From contig NZ_JFJZ01000031.1 of NCBI RefSeq assembly GCF_002115825.1, forward strand, positions 1-54,858: a stretch of 54,858 nucleotides of DNA, read 5' to 3'. Each line of letters starts with the position of its first letter. Positions within the stretch are counted from its first letter, which is position 1. The DNA is from Thalassospira sp. MCCC 1A01428. Lineage in GTDB: Bacteria > Pseudomonadota > Alphaproteobacteria > Rhodospirillales > Thalassospiraceae. Below are positions 16,341-23,177 of the stretch, piece by piece. The notes under the pieces are model-generated. The model was not told the origin of the DNA and made no database searches. It saw only the letters and a list, made by a program, of their open reading frames with translations. The position numbers were made by a program, and so were the translations under genes.

Positions 16341-17938
16341 TGTCCCCCCTCCCCGGCAACTTTCCCGGCAACCTCCGGCGCATTCATCATCTCGCCCACA
16401 ATTCCGGCAATTCCCGCCATGTCTTCTGGCGTCATCTCGGGTTTCAACAAATCCTGTGGCACGCCAAACTGCGCGGCCAGCCAGCGCACGGTTTTGTCCA
16501 TGTCAATGGTTGCCATCGCATCCGGCCCCAACGATGCCAGCCTGCCCAGCCAATCCAGTGTCTGCCCGGCTTCCGCCTTGCGGCTTAACTGCGCCATCGG
16601 GGCGGTATGGCGCAAACACACCACCTTGCCATCAATCGGAATATCGGGAAGCTCGCCACTGCGCGCCAGCACATGCAACGCCCGGCGCATCAACGGAAAA
16701 ATCAGTTCCGCCTGTAACCGGCTATAGGTCGCGGCCAACAATCGCGAATTTTCGGCAGCCCTTTCTAAAACCTCGGTCGCGGTCATCCGCGGGGCATCCA
16801 CCTGGCCTAACCGGTCGGTTAACAAACAACGGCGAATGCGTTCGCGCAAATCGGCCAAAACAACGTCCGAAACATCAAACCGCCCCGGCGCATCTAACGG
16901 CGTTAACCCCGCCGACCCGACTGCCTTGGGAATAATACTGCCCGGCACCAGCCGCACCGTTGCCGGGTTTAAAATGCCATCATCATCGGCCTGCCAAATC
17001 CCTGTCACCGCAATCGATGCATTTTTTAAAACCAGCTCGACCACCTTGTTGGCGGTTTTAATATCGGGCAATGCCTTCATCACCGGCGATCGGCCATAAA
17101 TTTCGCCTGGCGCCTTTAACCAGCGAAAGGCAATATAGGGCGAAACGGCAAACCGCCCTTTGGCAATCACGTCATCCTGCGCAACATTTGCAGCCGGGTC
17201 ATTGGCAAAAAACACCACATAATCATATCCGCCCGCCCCGGACCGGTCCGGCAAAACGGCCTCGATCACGGCAAATTTTTCCGTCTCGGCTTCCGCTGCA
17301 GCCGTAATATGGCCGGGTATGGATGCATCCGGCCATTTTTCGCAAATGTCCTCAATGCCAAGGTTTAACTGGCGAAAAACCGCATCCAGCGTGCCATCCA
17401 CCCGTTCCTCAAATGCCAGATGGCGCACCGGCACCGCACAAAACCGAAACCGCGATGGCGCACCCGGCCCGTCTTCCTCCAGCCGCAAACATGCCGTTCC
17501 CACCGTCACCAGATCCAGGTATGCCTGATGAATTTCAACCGCAAAATTGGACCGTTCAAAATGCCCCTGCACAATCCGCCCCGCACGGGCCAGTTTGTCG
17601 GTCAAATCTGCCTGATCTGCCAGGGCCACATCGTCGCCCGGCACCATCTGAAACCACCCGCCCGACGGCGGCGTTATTTCACCAAGCAAACTGGCGGCAA
17701 GTTGCTCCACCGCATCGGGTGCCGTGGCGTCAAACACCCGGTCGAACTGCTTTTTGCCCACATTGCCGCCCGCCCCGCCTGTGCTGCCAAATCCACCAAA
17801 AGCCACATCACTTTCCTGGCGCTGCGGCAGGGCAAATTCATAACATTCCTGCCAATGGCGTTGCCAATGCCCCCGGCGTTGCAAAGCTGTTCGAAACCGC
17901 CTGCGCAACATTGCGCTATCCATTTCCGCCTGCTTCAT
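16337..17938 (-). CDS. Portal (head-tail connector) protein, gp8-like
   Basis: Encodes 533 residues, matching the size and build of T7-type head-tail connectors (gp8, about 535). Family landmarks include WQECYEFALPQR near the start, FDATAPDAVEQLAASL near 85, and the block ending in the conserved PRMTATEVLERA (about 390-401). The protein forms the dodecameric ring through which the terminase loads DNA. It begins about 200 nt downstream of a terminator and a tandem repeat, so it probably has its own promoter. The start ATG at 17938 is preceded by GGGGCGAGC. Confidence 0.9.
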   Translation of the reverse strand: MKQAEMDSAMLRRRFRTALQRRGHWQRHWQECYEFALPQRQESDVAFGGFGSTGGAGGNVGKKQFDRVFDATAPDAVEQLAASLLGEITPPSGGWFQMVPGDDVALADQADLTDKLARAGRIVQGHFERSNFAVEIHQAYLDLVTVGTACLRLEEDGPGAPSRFRFCAVPVRHLAFEERVDGTLDAVFRQLNLGIEDICEKWPDASIPGHITAAAEAETEKFAVIEAVLPDRSGAGGYDYVVFFANDPAANVAQDDVIAKGRFAVSPYIAFRWLKAPGEIYGRSPVMKALPDIKTANKVVELVLKNASIAVTGIWQADDDGILNPATVRLVPGSIIPKAVGSAGLTPLDAPGRFDVSDVVLADLRERIRRCLLTDRLGQVDAPRMTATEVLERAAENSRLLAATYSRLQAELIFPLMRRALHVLARSGELPDIPIDGKVVCLRHTAPMAQLSRKAEAGQTLDWLGRLASLGPDAMATIDMDKTVRWLAAQFGVPQDLLKPEMTPEDMAGIAGIVGEMMNAPEVAGKVAGEGGQ

Positions 17939-18077
17939 TTGCTCGCCCCTGCTCCCAAAAACCCGTCACTCTCCCCGGCACCTGTGCGCAAGCCCCGCTT
18001 CCCCGCCAATTCACCCCACCCATCCCTCAACCTGCCCTGTTCCGCACAGCAACGCCCCAACGCGACGCATCGCGACG

Positions 18078-18140
18078 CCAAGGCTCCAAGGCTCCAAGGC
18101 TCCAAGGCTCCAAAGCCTCAAAGCCTCAAAGCCTCAAAGC
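18078..18140. repeat. Tandem short repeats upstream of the portal gene
   Basis: About 63 nt made of a 9-bp unit (CCAAGGCTC, about four to five copies) that changes to a related unit (AAAGCCTCA, about three copies). The two units share the GCCTC/GGCTC core in opposite sense, so the array can fold back on itself. It sits between a terminator and the portal start. Whether it is regulatory or a slippage product is not known. Confidence 0.75.
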
Positions 18141-18170
18141 AAAAAACCCGCCACCGTTTCCGGTAGCGGG
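18141..18170 (-). terminator. Terminator after the first two late genes
   Basis: On the minus strand the 10-bp stem CCCGCTACCG/CGGTGGCGGG (one G-T pair) with a GAAA tetraloop is followed by six T residues. It closes the transcription unit of the 18220-19316 genes before the portal gene. Confidence 0.85.
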
Positions 18171-18219
18171 CGCAACTGTGGTGTTGATTTAGGTATCCTA
18201 GCCTATTAAAAAGAACAAA

Positions 18220-18876
18220 TCAAGAACTTTTTTGATAAATTTTCGATTTGTTCACAAGATAACGATGCAACCCCGCCGGGGTCAGCACATACCACGCCGA
18301 AATGCCCAGCAACCGTTTCATCACTTCAACGCAACTAAACATACCCAGCCGCACCGTTTGGGCACCCTCATCGGGCAATGTCACCCACAGGCAGTTATGC
18401 CCCTGTTCGCGATAATAGGCTGCCGGGTCAAACAGCGCCGAAAACTGCCAAAGCTCGCATTGCAACTGGTGGCTTGCCGGGTTCAAATAAATCCACTGCC
18501 CGCTTTCGCGCGTCGCAATCACCGCAAAACAATGGCGAAACTCCGCAGGCAACCACCGTAAAGCCCATTTGTCCGGCGCATCGGCAAACACAATCAAGGC
18601 CCGGTTTTCCCCGCCCTTTTCACCGGCCCCGGCCCTTATCGGCATGCTACGGCAATCCTGCAGCCGGTTTGATAAACCATCATGTGCGCCCAACCGTTGC
18701 ACATCGCCTTCGCCGTGCCAGCTTCGCTTCAAAACATGTGCCCCTGCACCAAACCGGGCATGTTCCATGTCCTTTTTAAACTCGCCCCCCTTCGCAACGC
18801 TTTGGTCATTCGCCGCATCGCGCCCAAAATACGTCGCCACACATGCCCCCTGTGAAAACCTCCCTAAAAATGACAT
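18220..18876 (-). CDS. Hypothetical phage-region protein
   Basis: Encodes 218 residues. The first 85 residues are variable; the rest forms a compact domain with conserved-looking aromatic and histidine positions (ALRWLPAEFRHCFAVIA, then QWIYLNPASH). Its start overlaps the end of the upstream gene by 13 nt, so the two form a small operon that ends at the terminator 18141-18170. Similar domains occur beside portal genes in other alphaproteobacterial podophage-like elements, as far as I recall, but the function is unknown. The HCF and NPASH positions could be catalytic, which is untested. Confidence 0.6.
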   Translation of the reverse strand: MSFLGRFSQGACVATYFGRDAANDQSVAKGGEFKKDMEHARFGAGAHVLKRSWHGEGDVQRLGAHDGLSNRLQDCRSMPIRAGAGEKGGENRALIVFADAPDKWALRWLPAEFRHCFAVIATRESGQWIYLNPASHQLQCELWQFSALFDPAAYYREQGHNCLWVTLPDEGAQTVRLGMFSCVEVMKRLLGISAWYVLTPAGLHRYLVNKSKIYQKSS

Positions 18877-19316
18877 GGCGTAAAATCTCCCTGCATTTCC
18901 TGGTCGCTATCGTTTTCGTCATAGTCAGCCTGCGCCAATGCTTCCCCGTCCGGGTCCACAATACCCCGGCGGATCAACACGGTTGCCAGCACTTCCAGCG
19001 CTTCACACCACAACACTGCCTTGCGCTGTTCCTCCTCCACCCGTGGGTCAGGCACCCGTTCCACCGCACCGTAATATTCCAGCACCTGTAAATGCGCCTG
19101 CCCAATCACGCCGCCGCGCCATAACCGCATCACCGCGTTATAAATATCGTCCGGGTCGCACGGCCGGGTCACATCCCCGGCATCGGCCACAACCCGCGCC
19201 CCTTCAATCCGTGCGGCCTGACAGCGCACAAACCAGAACCACGCCTGCCCGGCACTGGCAAACAGGGTCACCTCCCCGTCACGCAAGGGTTTGGGAAACA
19301 ATCGTTGCTGCGTCAT
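18864..19316 (-). CDS. Hypothetical protein, first gene of the late operon
   Basis: Encodes 150 residues, acidic and helical (for example EEEQRKAVLWCEALEVLATVLIRRG), with an AGGAGG ribosome site before the ATG. It is the first gene after the divergent promoter region that it shares with the LexA-like repressor, so it would be the first product made on derepression. No motif identifies a function. Its placement suggests either an early regulator or an accessory packaging protein. Confidence 0.6.
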   Translation of the reverse strand: MTQQRLFPKPLRDGEVTLFASAGQAWFWFVRCQAARIEGARVVADAGDVTRPCDPDDIYNAVMRLWRGGVIGQAHLQVLEYYGAVERVPDPRVEEEQRKAVLWCEALEVLATVLIRRGIVDPDGEALAQADYDENDSDQEMQGDFTPCHF

Positions 19317-19758
19317 TTCGCCCTCCTGATAAACATTTCACTGCTCTGTGGCCGCCTCACGCCACACTCCGCCACCCTTCATGCATTTACGCTGTCATCC
19401 CTTCCGCTCCCCCTGCCTTTTCAGGGCACGGGTTGGTCGCATCACCGTGCCTAAATGGCATCGTCAAACCGCATCGCGATCTGATGCAAACAAACAAGGG
19501 GCGTCACCGCACCCCGGGGTGCCGCGTCATGAATGGGCAAACACAAACAATTATGGAAAGAAACGATCCCGCCTTCGGTATGCGAACGGCGATATAGCCT
19601 GTCGTCACATACTCCCGGATGCAAATCTCCCGCTGACACTCAGCTTTTAATCCCTTTTTGTTCTTTTTGTAAAGGATTATTTTCCTATTTTGTTCTCATA
19701 AAAAAGAAAGGAATAAATTCCCTGTCCCCTGCCCGATCAACCCTGATAGTATAAACCC
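19317..19758. promoter_or_regulatory. Divergent control region between virion operon and repressor
   Basis: A 442-nt gap without a supported gene. The left part is GC-rich like the host; the right 130 nt (19640-19758) is AT-rich, as expected of promoters. It contains GGAAT-AA-ATTCC, a perfect-armed palindrome at 19710-19721, and two GTTC elements (19670 and 19692) that recall half sites of alphaproteobacterial LexA boxes, though the spacing is not the usual one. The repressor presumably binds here to shut off the minus-strand operon; that is inference. Confidence 0.5.
19747..19758 (+). promoter_or_regulatory. Candidate -10 box giving a leaderless repressor mRNA
   Basis: TAGTAT at 19747-19752 lies exactly 6 nt before the A of the repressor ATG, and no Shine-Dalgarno-like sequence precedes that ATG. 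This is the arrangement expected if transcription starts at the first base of the start codon, as for lambda cI made from PRM. No good -35 was seen, so activation by a bound protein is possible. Confidence 0.4.
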
Positions 19759-20379
19759 ATGATTAAACATGACCTCATCTGGGCCGCACTCGACAAAATT
19801 GCCGAGGATAAAGGCTTGTCACCCTCCGGCCTGGCCCGGCTGGCCCAGCTTGACCCGACCACGTTTAACCGGTCCAAACGCAATACAAATGCGGGCAAAC
19901 CCCGCTGGCCCTCCACCGAAAGCATCGCCAAGGTTCTCTCGGCCGCCAATGTCACATTCCGGGAATTTTCTGAATTGATGGATGGCAATGGTGCCGGGCG
20001 CGTGCCAGTCATCGGCTTTGCCCAGGCAGGCAATCGCGGCTTTTTTGATGATGCAGGCTACCCCGTTGGCGGGGCGTGGGAAGACATCACCTTCCCTGCC
20101 CTGCACGACCCCACCGCCTATGGGTTGCGCATCGCAGGCGATTCGATGTCGCCGGTTTTTCGCGATGGCGACCTGATCATCGTCTCCCCCGCCTCCAACA
20201 TCCGCCCGCGCGACCGCGTGGTCGTCAAAACCCGCGAAGGCGAGGTCATGGCCAAGGAACTGGTCCGCCGCGGCGCCATGGGGATCGAGCTTAAATCCCT
20301 CAACCCGGACTACGAAGACCGCTATATCACCGCCCAGGACCTCGACTGGATCGCCCGCATCCTGTGGTGCAGCCAGTAA
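19759..20379 (+). CDS. LexA-like self-cleaving repressor (XRE HTH + S24 peptidase)
   Basis: Encodes 206 residues: an N-terminal helix-turn-helix DNA-binding domain (about 1-75, including SPSGLARLAQLDPTTFNRSK) and a C-terminal S24 autopeptidase domain. The Ala90-Gly91 cleavage site, Ser129 (GDSMSP) and Lys166 (MAKEL) have the LexA/CI arrangement; Ser and Lys are 37 residues apart, as in E. coli LexA. RecA-stimulated self-cleavage after DNA damage would relieve repression. It is divergent from the virion operon, which fits a phage repressor, but similar S24 regulators also exist as host genes. Its stop codon is 2 nt from the CRISPR array, with no terminator between. Confidence 0.9.
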   Translation: MIKHDLIWAALDKIAEDKGLSPSGLARLAQLDPTTFNRSKRNTNAGKPRWPSTESIAKVLSAANVTFREFSELMDGNGAGRVPVIGFAQAGNRGFFDDAGYPVGGAWEDITFPALHDPTAYGLRIAGDSMSPVFRDGDLIIVSPASNIRPRDRVVVKTREGEVMAKELVRRGAMGIELKSLNPDYEDRYITAQDLDWIARILWCSQ

Positions 20380-20381
20380 AC

Positions 20382-21077
20382 AACCCCTCGACCCTCCAAA
20401 ATCGAACCTGCTACAATCGGAATTAATCACCTCAATATCTTCGGTGTGTTGTAGCTACCATCCAAAATCGAACCTGCTACAATGAAAAGGGGCCGAGGCG
20501 TTCACGTGGCAGGGTTGTAGCTACCATCCAAAATCGAACCTGCTACAATAAACCGGCCAGACCAGATAACAGCAACGGGGTTGTAGCTACCATCCAAAAT
20601 CGAACCTGCTACAATAGTTCGTCCAACATCAACCGTACAGGTTCAGGTTGTAGCTACCATCCAAAATCGAACCTGCTACAATTGTATCTCCAATTTAAAA
20701 TCCAGCACACAAGTTGTAGCTACCATCCAAAATCGAACCTGCTACAATAGAACCTTGCGCAACAGGCCGCCGGTATGCGTTGTAGCTACCATCCAAAATC
20801 GAACCTGCTACAATACCCCGCTGAAACCCCCGCCGCCGCCGTGGGTTGTAGCTACCATCCAAAATCGAACCTGCTACAATGCGGCATCGGGTATTATCCG
20901 GCTATACGCGTTGTAGCTACCATCCAAAATCGAACCTGCTACAATGGCCAGATTACTCGGCATCAACCTGAGGACGTTGTAGCTACCATCCAAAATCGAA
21001 CCTGCTACAATAATGGTCTTATTCTTTCTCTTGATTCAATTGTTGTAGCTACCATCCAAAATCGAACCTGCTACAAT
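20382..21077 (+). CRISPR. Type II-C-like CRISPR array, 11 repeats and 10 spacers, no cas genes nearby
   Basis: Ten identical 36-bp repeats (beginning GTTGTAGCTACC, ending CCTGCTACAAT) start at 20448, 20514, 20580, 20647, 20713, 20779, 20845, 20910, 20976 and 21042. An eleventh, at 20382-20417, is degenerate in its first 13 nt. Spacers are 30 bp except one of 31 and one of 29, and all differ. The ends TTGTAGC/GCTACAA are complementary. The size and both ends match the Neisseria type II-C repeat, including the TGCTACAAT extended -10 element that starts a crRNA in each spacer there. By analogy transcription runs on the plus strand; the degenerate repeat marks the old end, so new spacers would enter at 21077. 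No cas1, cas2, cas9 or tracrRNA is in the window. Confidence 0.97.
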
Positions 21078-21090
21078 AGGAACACCGAAT

Positions 21091-21125
21091 CCCGCAACAT
21101 CTTCAATATGTTGCGGGATTTTTTT
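21091..21125 (+). terminator. Strong terminator downstream of the CRISPR array
   Basis: A perfect 10-bp stem CCCGCAACAT/ATGTTGCGGG with a 7-nt loop is followed by a run of seven T residues after one A. It lies 13 nt after the last repeat. Because no terminator separates the repressor gene from the array, it may end both. Confidence 0.92.
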
Positions 21126-21248
21126 GGTTCAAAAACTGAAATCCCAATGCCGTTTTGACCGGAAATTTCGCAAAAATGATGCGTTTTTGACAGGCACAAG
21201 CAGGCAATTTTCATGCCGCCTTTGCCCCTCAACCAGGGCCAAAAACCG

Positions 21249-22067
21249 TTATTTAACCCCGGTCATTTCCGACAGGACCGCCGCCACATGCGGGCCCGCC
21301 ACCAAAATCGGCGCACCCTTTTCCAGCACGTCCGGTGCCTGCAAAAATGCGTTGCACCAGCCACCGGCCTCGCGCATCAAAACAATGCCTGCCATGCAAT
21401 CCCACGGGTTGATATGCGGTTCAAAATAACCAATCAACCGGCCCGATGCCGCATAGGCCATCATCAGCGCACAAGACCCGTTGCGAATAAACATCCCTTC
21501 GCGGTCCAAAAGGTCGGTTATGAACGGCACCAATGCCACACTTCCCACACGGTGCGACATGCCAACGCCCATCACACCGGCATTCACATTATCAACCTGG
21601 CTGGCTTTTATCGGCTTGCCATTTACCGTGGCCCCCTGCCCCAGGCAGGCAGCAAACAATTCATCGCCATTGGGTTCATAAATCAGGCCAATCACGGCCT
21701 CGTCGCCCACCATCAGGGCCACCGAAATCACCCAGGTCGGCATTTTATTGACAAAGCACGCCGTGCCGTCAATCGGGTCGATCACCCACAGGCAGTCATT
21801 CTTGCCGCGATCAATGCCCATTTCCTCGCCTAAAAACCCGTCATCGGGGAATTTTTCGGCAATCTGGCGGCGAATAACCGCCTCAACATCCTTATCGGCA
21901 ATGCTGACAACATCCAGCGGGTTGTCCTTGCATTCCACCACCAGTTCATCAACCCGGCGGTAATAATCCATTGCCACCCGCCCGGCTTCTTTCACAACAC
22001 TCAGGGCATGGTCAAACCGTGCGGCAATATCCACACCGTCGGTGGCCTTGTTTAACGCTTTGCTCAC
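21249..22067 (-). CDS. Inositol-monophosphatase-family phosphatase
   Basis: Encodes 272 residues of the Mg-dependent, Li-sensitive phosphatase family (inositol monophosphatase, fructose-1,6-bisphosphatase and histidinol-phosphatase relatives). Metal-site motifs are complete: GEE at residues 80-82, DPIDGT at 97-102 and the late NPWDCMAG. It starts at a GTG (22067) with AAGGA upstream and lies 27 nt after the stop of the ABC ATPase, so it is the last gene of the transporter operon. With an AfuA-like binding protein in the same operon, the natural reading is that the imported sugar or polyol phosphate is dephosphorylated here. The exact substrate is unknown. Confidence 0.85.
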   Translation of the reverse strand: MSKALNKATDGVDIAARFDHALSVVKEAGRVAMDYYRRVDELVVECKDNPLDVVSIADKDVEAVIRRQIAEKFPDDGFLGEEMGIDRGKNDCLWVIDPIDGTACFVNKMPTWVISVALMVGDEAVIGLIYEPNGDELFAACLGQGATVNGKPIKASQVDNVNAGVMGVGMSHRVGSVALVPFITDLLDREGMFIRNGSCALMMAYAASGRLIGYFEPHINPWDCMAGIVLMREAGGWCNAFLQAPDVLEKGAPILVAGPHVAAVLSEMTGVK

Positions 22068-22094
22068 GTTTATTTTCCTTTTTCCGATTGCGGA

Positions 22095-23177
22095 TCACTG
22101 ACCCGACACAAGCGCAAGACCCCGCGCCGCAAAACCAATTCCAACCTCACTGCCTGCCTTGATCGGTGTATCAATTCGCCCGTCAATAACAAACAGTTCG
22201 CCCACAGCGCACTGCACGGTGTAATGCATGGCGCTACCAAGATATGTCGCATGGGTCACGTTACCCTTTAGCGACATCTGCGCCCCGGCCGCCCCATCGC
22301 TCAGGCGCACGGCATCGGGGCGCACGGCCACCTCAACGGCACCAATGCCATGGGCGCGCTGGCGCAACGTCACCCGTTCCCCACCAATATCAACATCGGC
22401 CATATCACCATTCACGGCATAAACCTCGCCCTGCACCAGGTTCGCATCGCCAATGAAATCGGCAATAAAGGCCGATGCCGGTTCTTCATACAACTGGCGC
22501 GGGGTGCCCTGCTGGGCAATCACCGACCGGTTCATCACAATAATCCGGTCCGAAACCGCCAGCGCTTCTTCCTGATCATGGGTCACATAAACCGCCGTCA
22601 GGCCCAGCTTTTGCTGCAAATCGCGAATTTCGGTGCGGACATGGCGGCGCAATTTTGCATCCAGGTTTGATAGCGGCTCGTCAAGCAACAAAACTTCGGG
22701 CTCCAGCACCAGGGCACGCGCCACCGCCACCCTTTGTTGCTGCCCGCCCGAAAGCTCGGATGGCAGCCGGTCGCCATAATCAGCCAGCCCCACCAGCCCC
22801 AGCCCTTCACGCGCCCGGTCATGGGCTTCGTTCTTTTTCTGGCCGCTTACGGTCAGGCCATAGGCAACGTTTTCCACCACACTCATATGCGGAAACAGCG
22901 CATAAGACTGAAACACCATGCTGACATCGCGATCCGTGGCGGGCAGATGCGTCACATCCTTGTCGCCAATCATAATTTTGCCCGCTGTCGGGTGTTCCAG
23001 CCCGGCAATCATGCGCAGGGTGGTTGTCTTGCCACAGCCACTGGGGCCAAGCAGCGTCACAAGCTCGCCGGGATGAATATTAAACGACACATCGTCAATT
23101 GCCGTCACCGCCCCCTTGCCAAAGGTTTTGGTTACATTTTCAAAAACGACCGACCCGGCCCGTGTTTTCAACGTCAT
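22095..23177 (-). CDS. afuC: ABC transporter ATPase (AfuC/FbpC-like)
   Basis: Encodes 360 residues: an ATPase domain with Walker A GPSGCGKTT, signature LSGGQQQRVAVARA, Walker B VLLLDEP and the switch histidine VTHDQEEA, then a C-terminal TOBE/regulatory domain (about 245-360). It energises the permease encoded upstream, whose stop overlaps its ATG. The family covers iron, phosphate-ester, sugar and polyamine importers; the AfuA-like binding protein in this operon points to hexose phosphates. The gene symbol is by operon analogy. Confidence 0.85.
   Translation of the reverse strand: MTLKTRAGSVVFENVTKTFGKGAVTAIDDVSFNIHPGELVTLLGPSGCGKTTTLRMIAGLEHPTAGKIMIGDKDVTHLPATDRDVSMVFQSYALFPHMSVVENVAYGLTVSGQKKNEAHDRAREGLGLVGLADYGDRLPSELSGGQQQRVAVARALVLEPEVLLLDEPLSNLDAKLRRHVRTEIRDLQQKLGLTAVYVTHDQEEALAVSDRIIVMNRSVIAQQGTPRQLYEEPASAFIADFIGDANLVQGEVYAVNGDMADVDIGGERVTLRQRAHGIGAVEVAVRPDAVRLSDGAAGAQMSLKGNVTHATYLGSAMHYTVQCAVGELFVIDGRIDTPIKAGSEVGIGFAARGLALVSGQ

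Larger units (their letters stand above)
3043..20379. mobile_element. T7-like virion and lysis cassette with LexA-like repressor (prophage remnant or GTA-like element)
   Basis: The block contains 16 minus-strand genes in T7-type late-gene order (portal, scaffold, capsid, gp11-like, gp12-like, fibre, terminase, lysis), a plus-strand inserted gene and a divergent LexA-like repressor. Not found: integrase, recombinase, DNA or RNA polymerase, helicase, primase, exonuclease, or the large T7 ejection proteins gp15 and gp16. The structural frames themselves look intact, with well-placed ribosome sites and overlapping start/stop codons, which argues against random decay. It could be a defective prophage, a satellite that borrows replication, or a domesticated gene-transfer-agent-like particle. 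The ends are set by the outermost phage-type genes because no direct-repeat attachment sites were recognised. Confidence 0.8.

Noticed and set aside
15547..16935. Long Pro/Ser-rich plus-strand frames opposite scaffold and portal genes.
   Set aside because: They are mirror images of the Gly/Ala-rich scaffold codons and lack ribosome sites.
20881..20909. Possible self-targeting: the first 13 nt of one spacer match 4872-4884, and 12 nt of another match a virion gene near 10043.
   Set aside because: The matches stop after 12-13 of 29-30 nt and are of a length expected by chance in a window of this size. No full-length spacer match was found by eye.
20775..21158. An open frame across the CRISPR repeats.
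   Set aside because: Its protein is a periodic translation of the repeats and has no independent coding support.
19317..21248. Search for a tracrRNA anti-repeat next to the array on both strands.
   Set aside because: No stretch with convincing complementarity to the repeat was seen; the hairpin at 21091-21125 is unrelated to the repeat.
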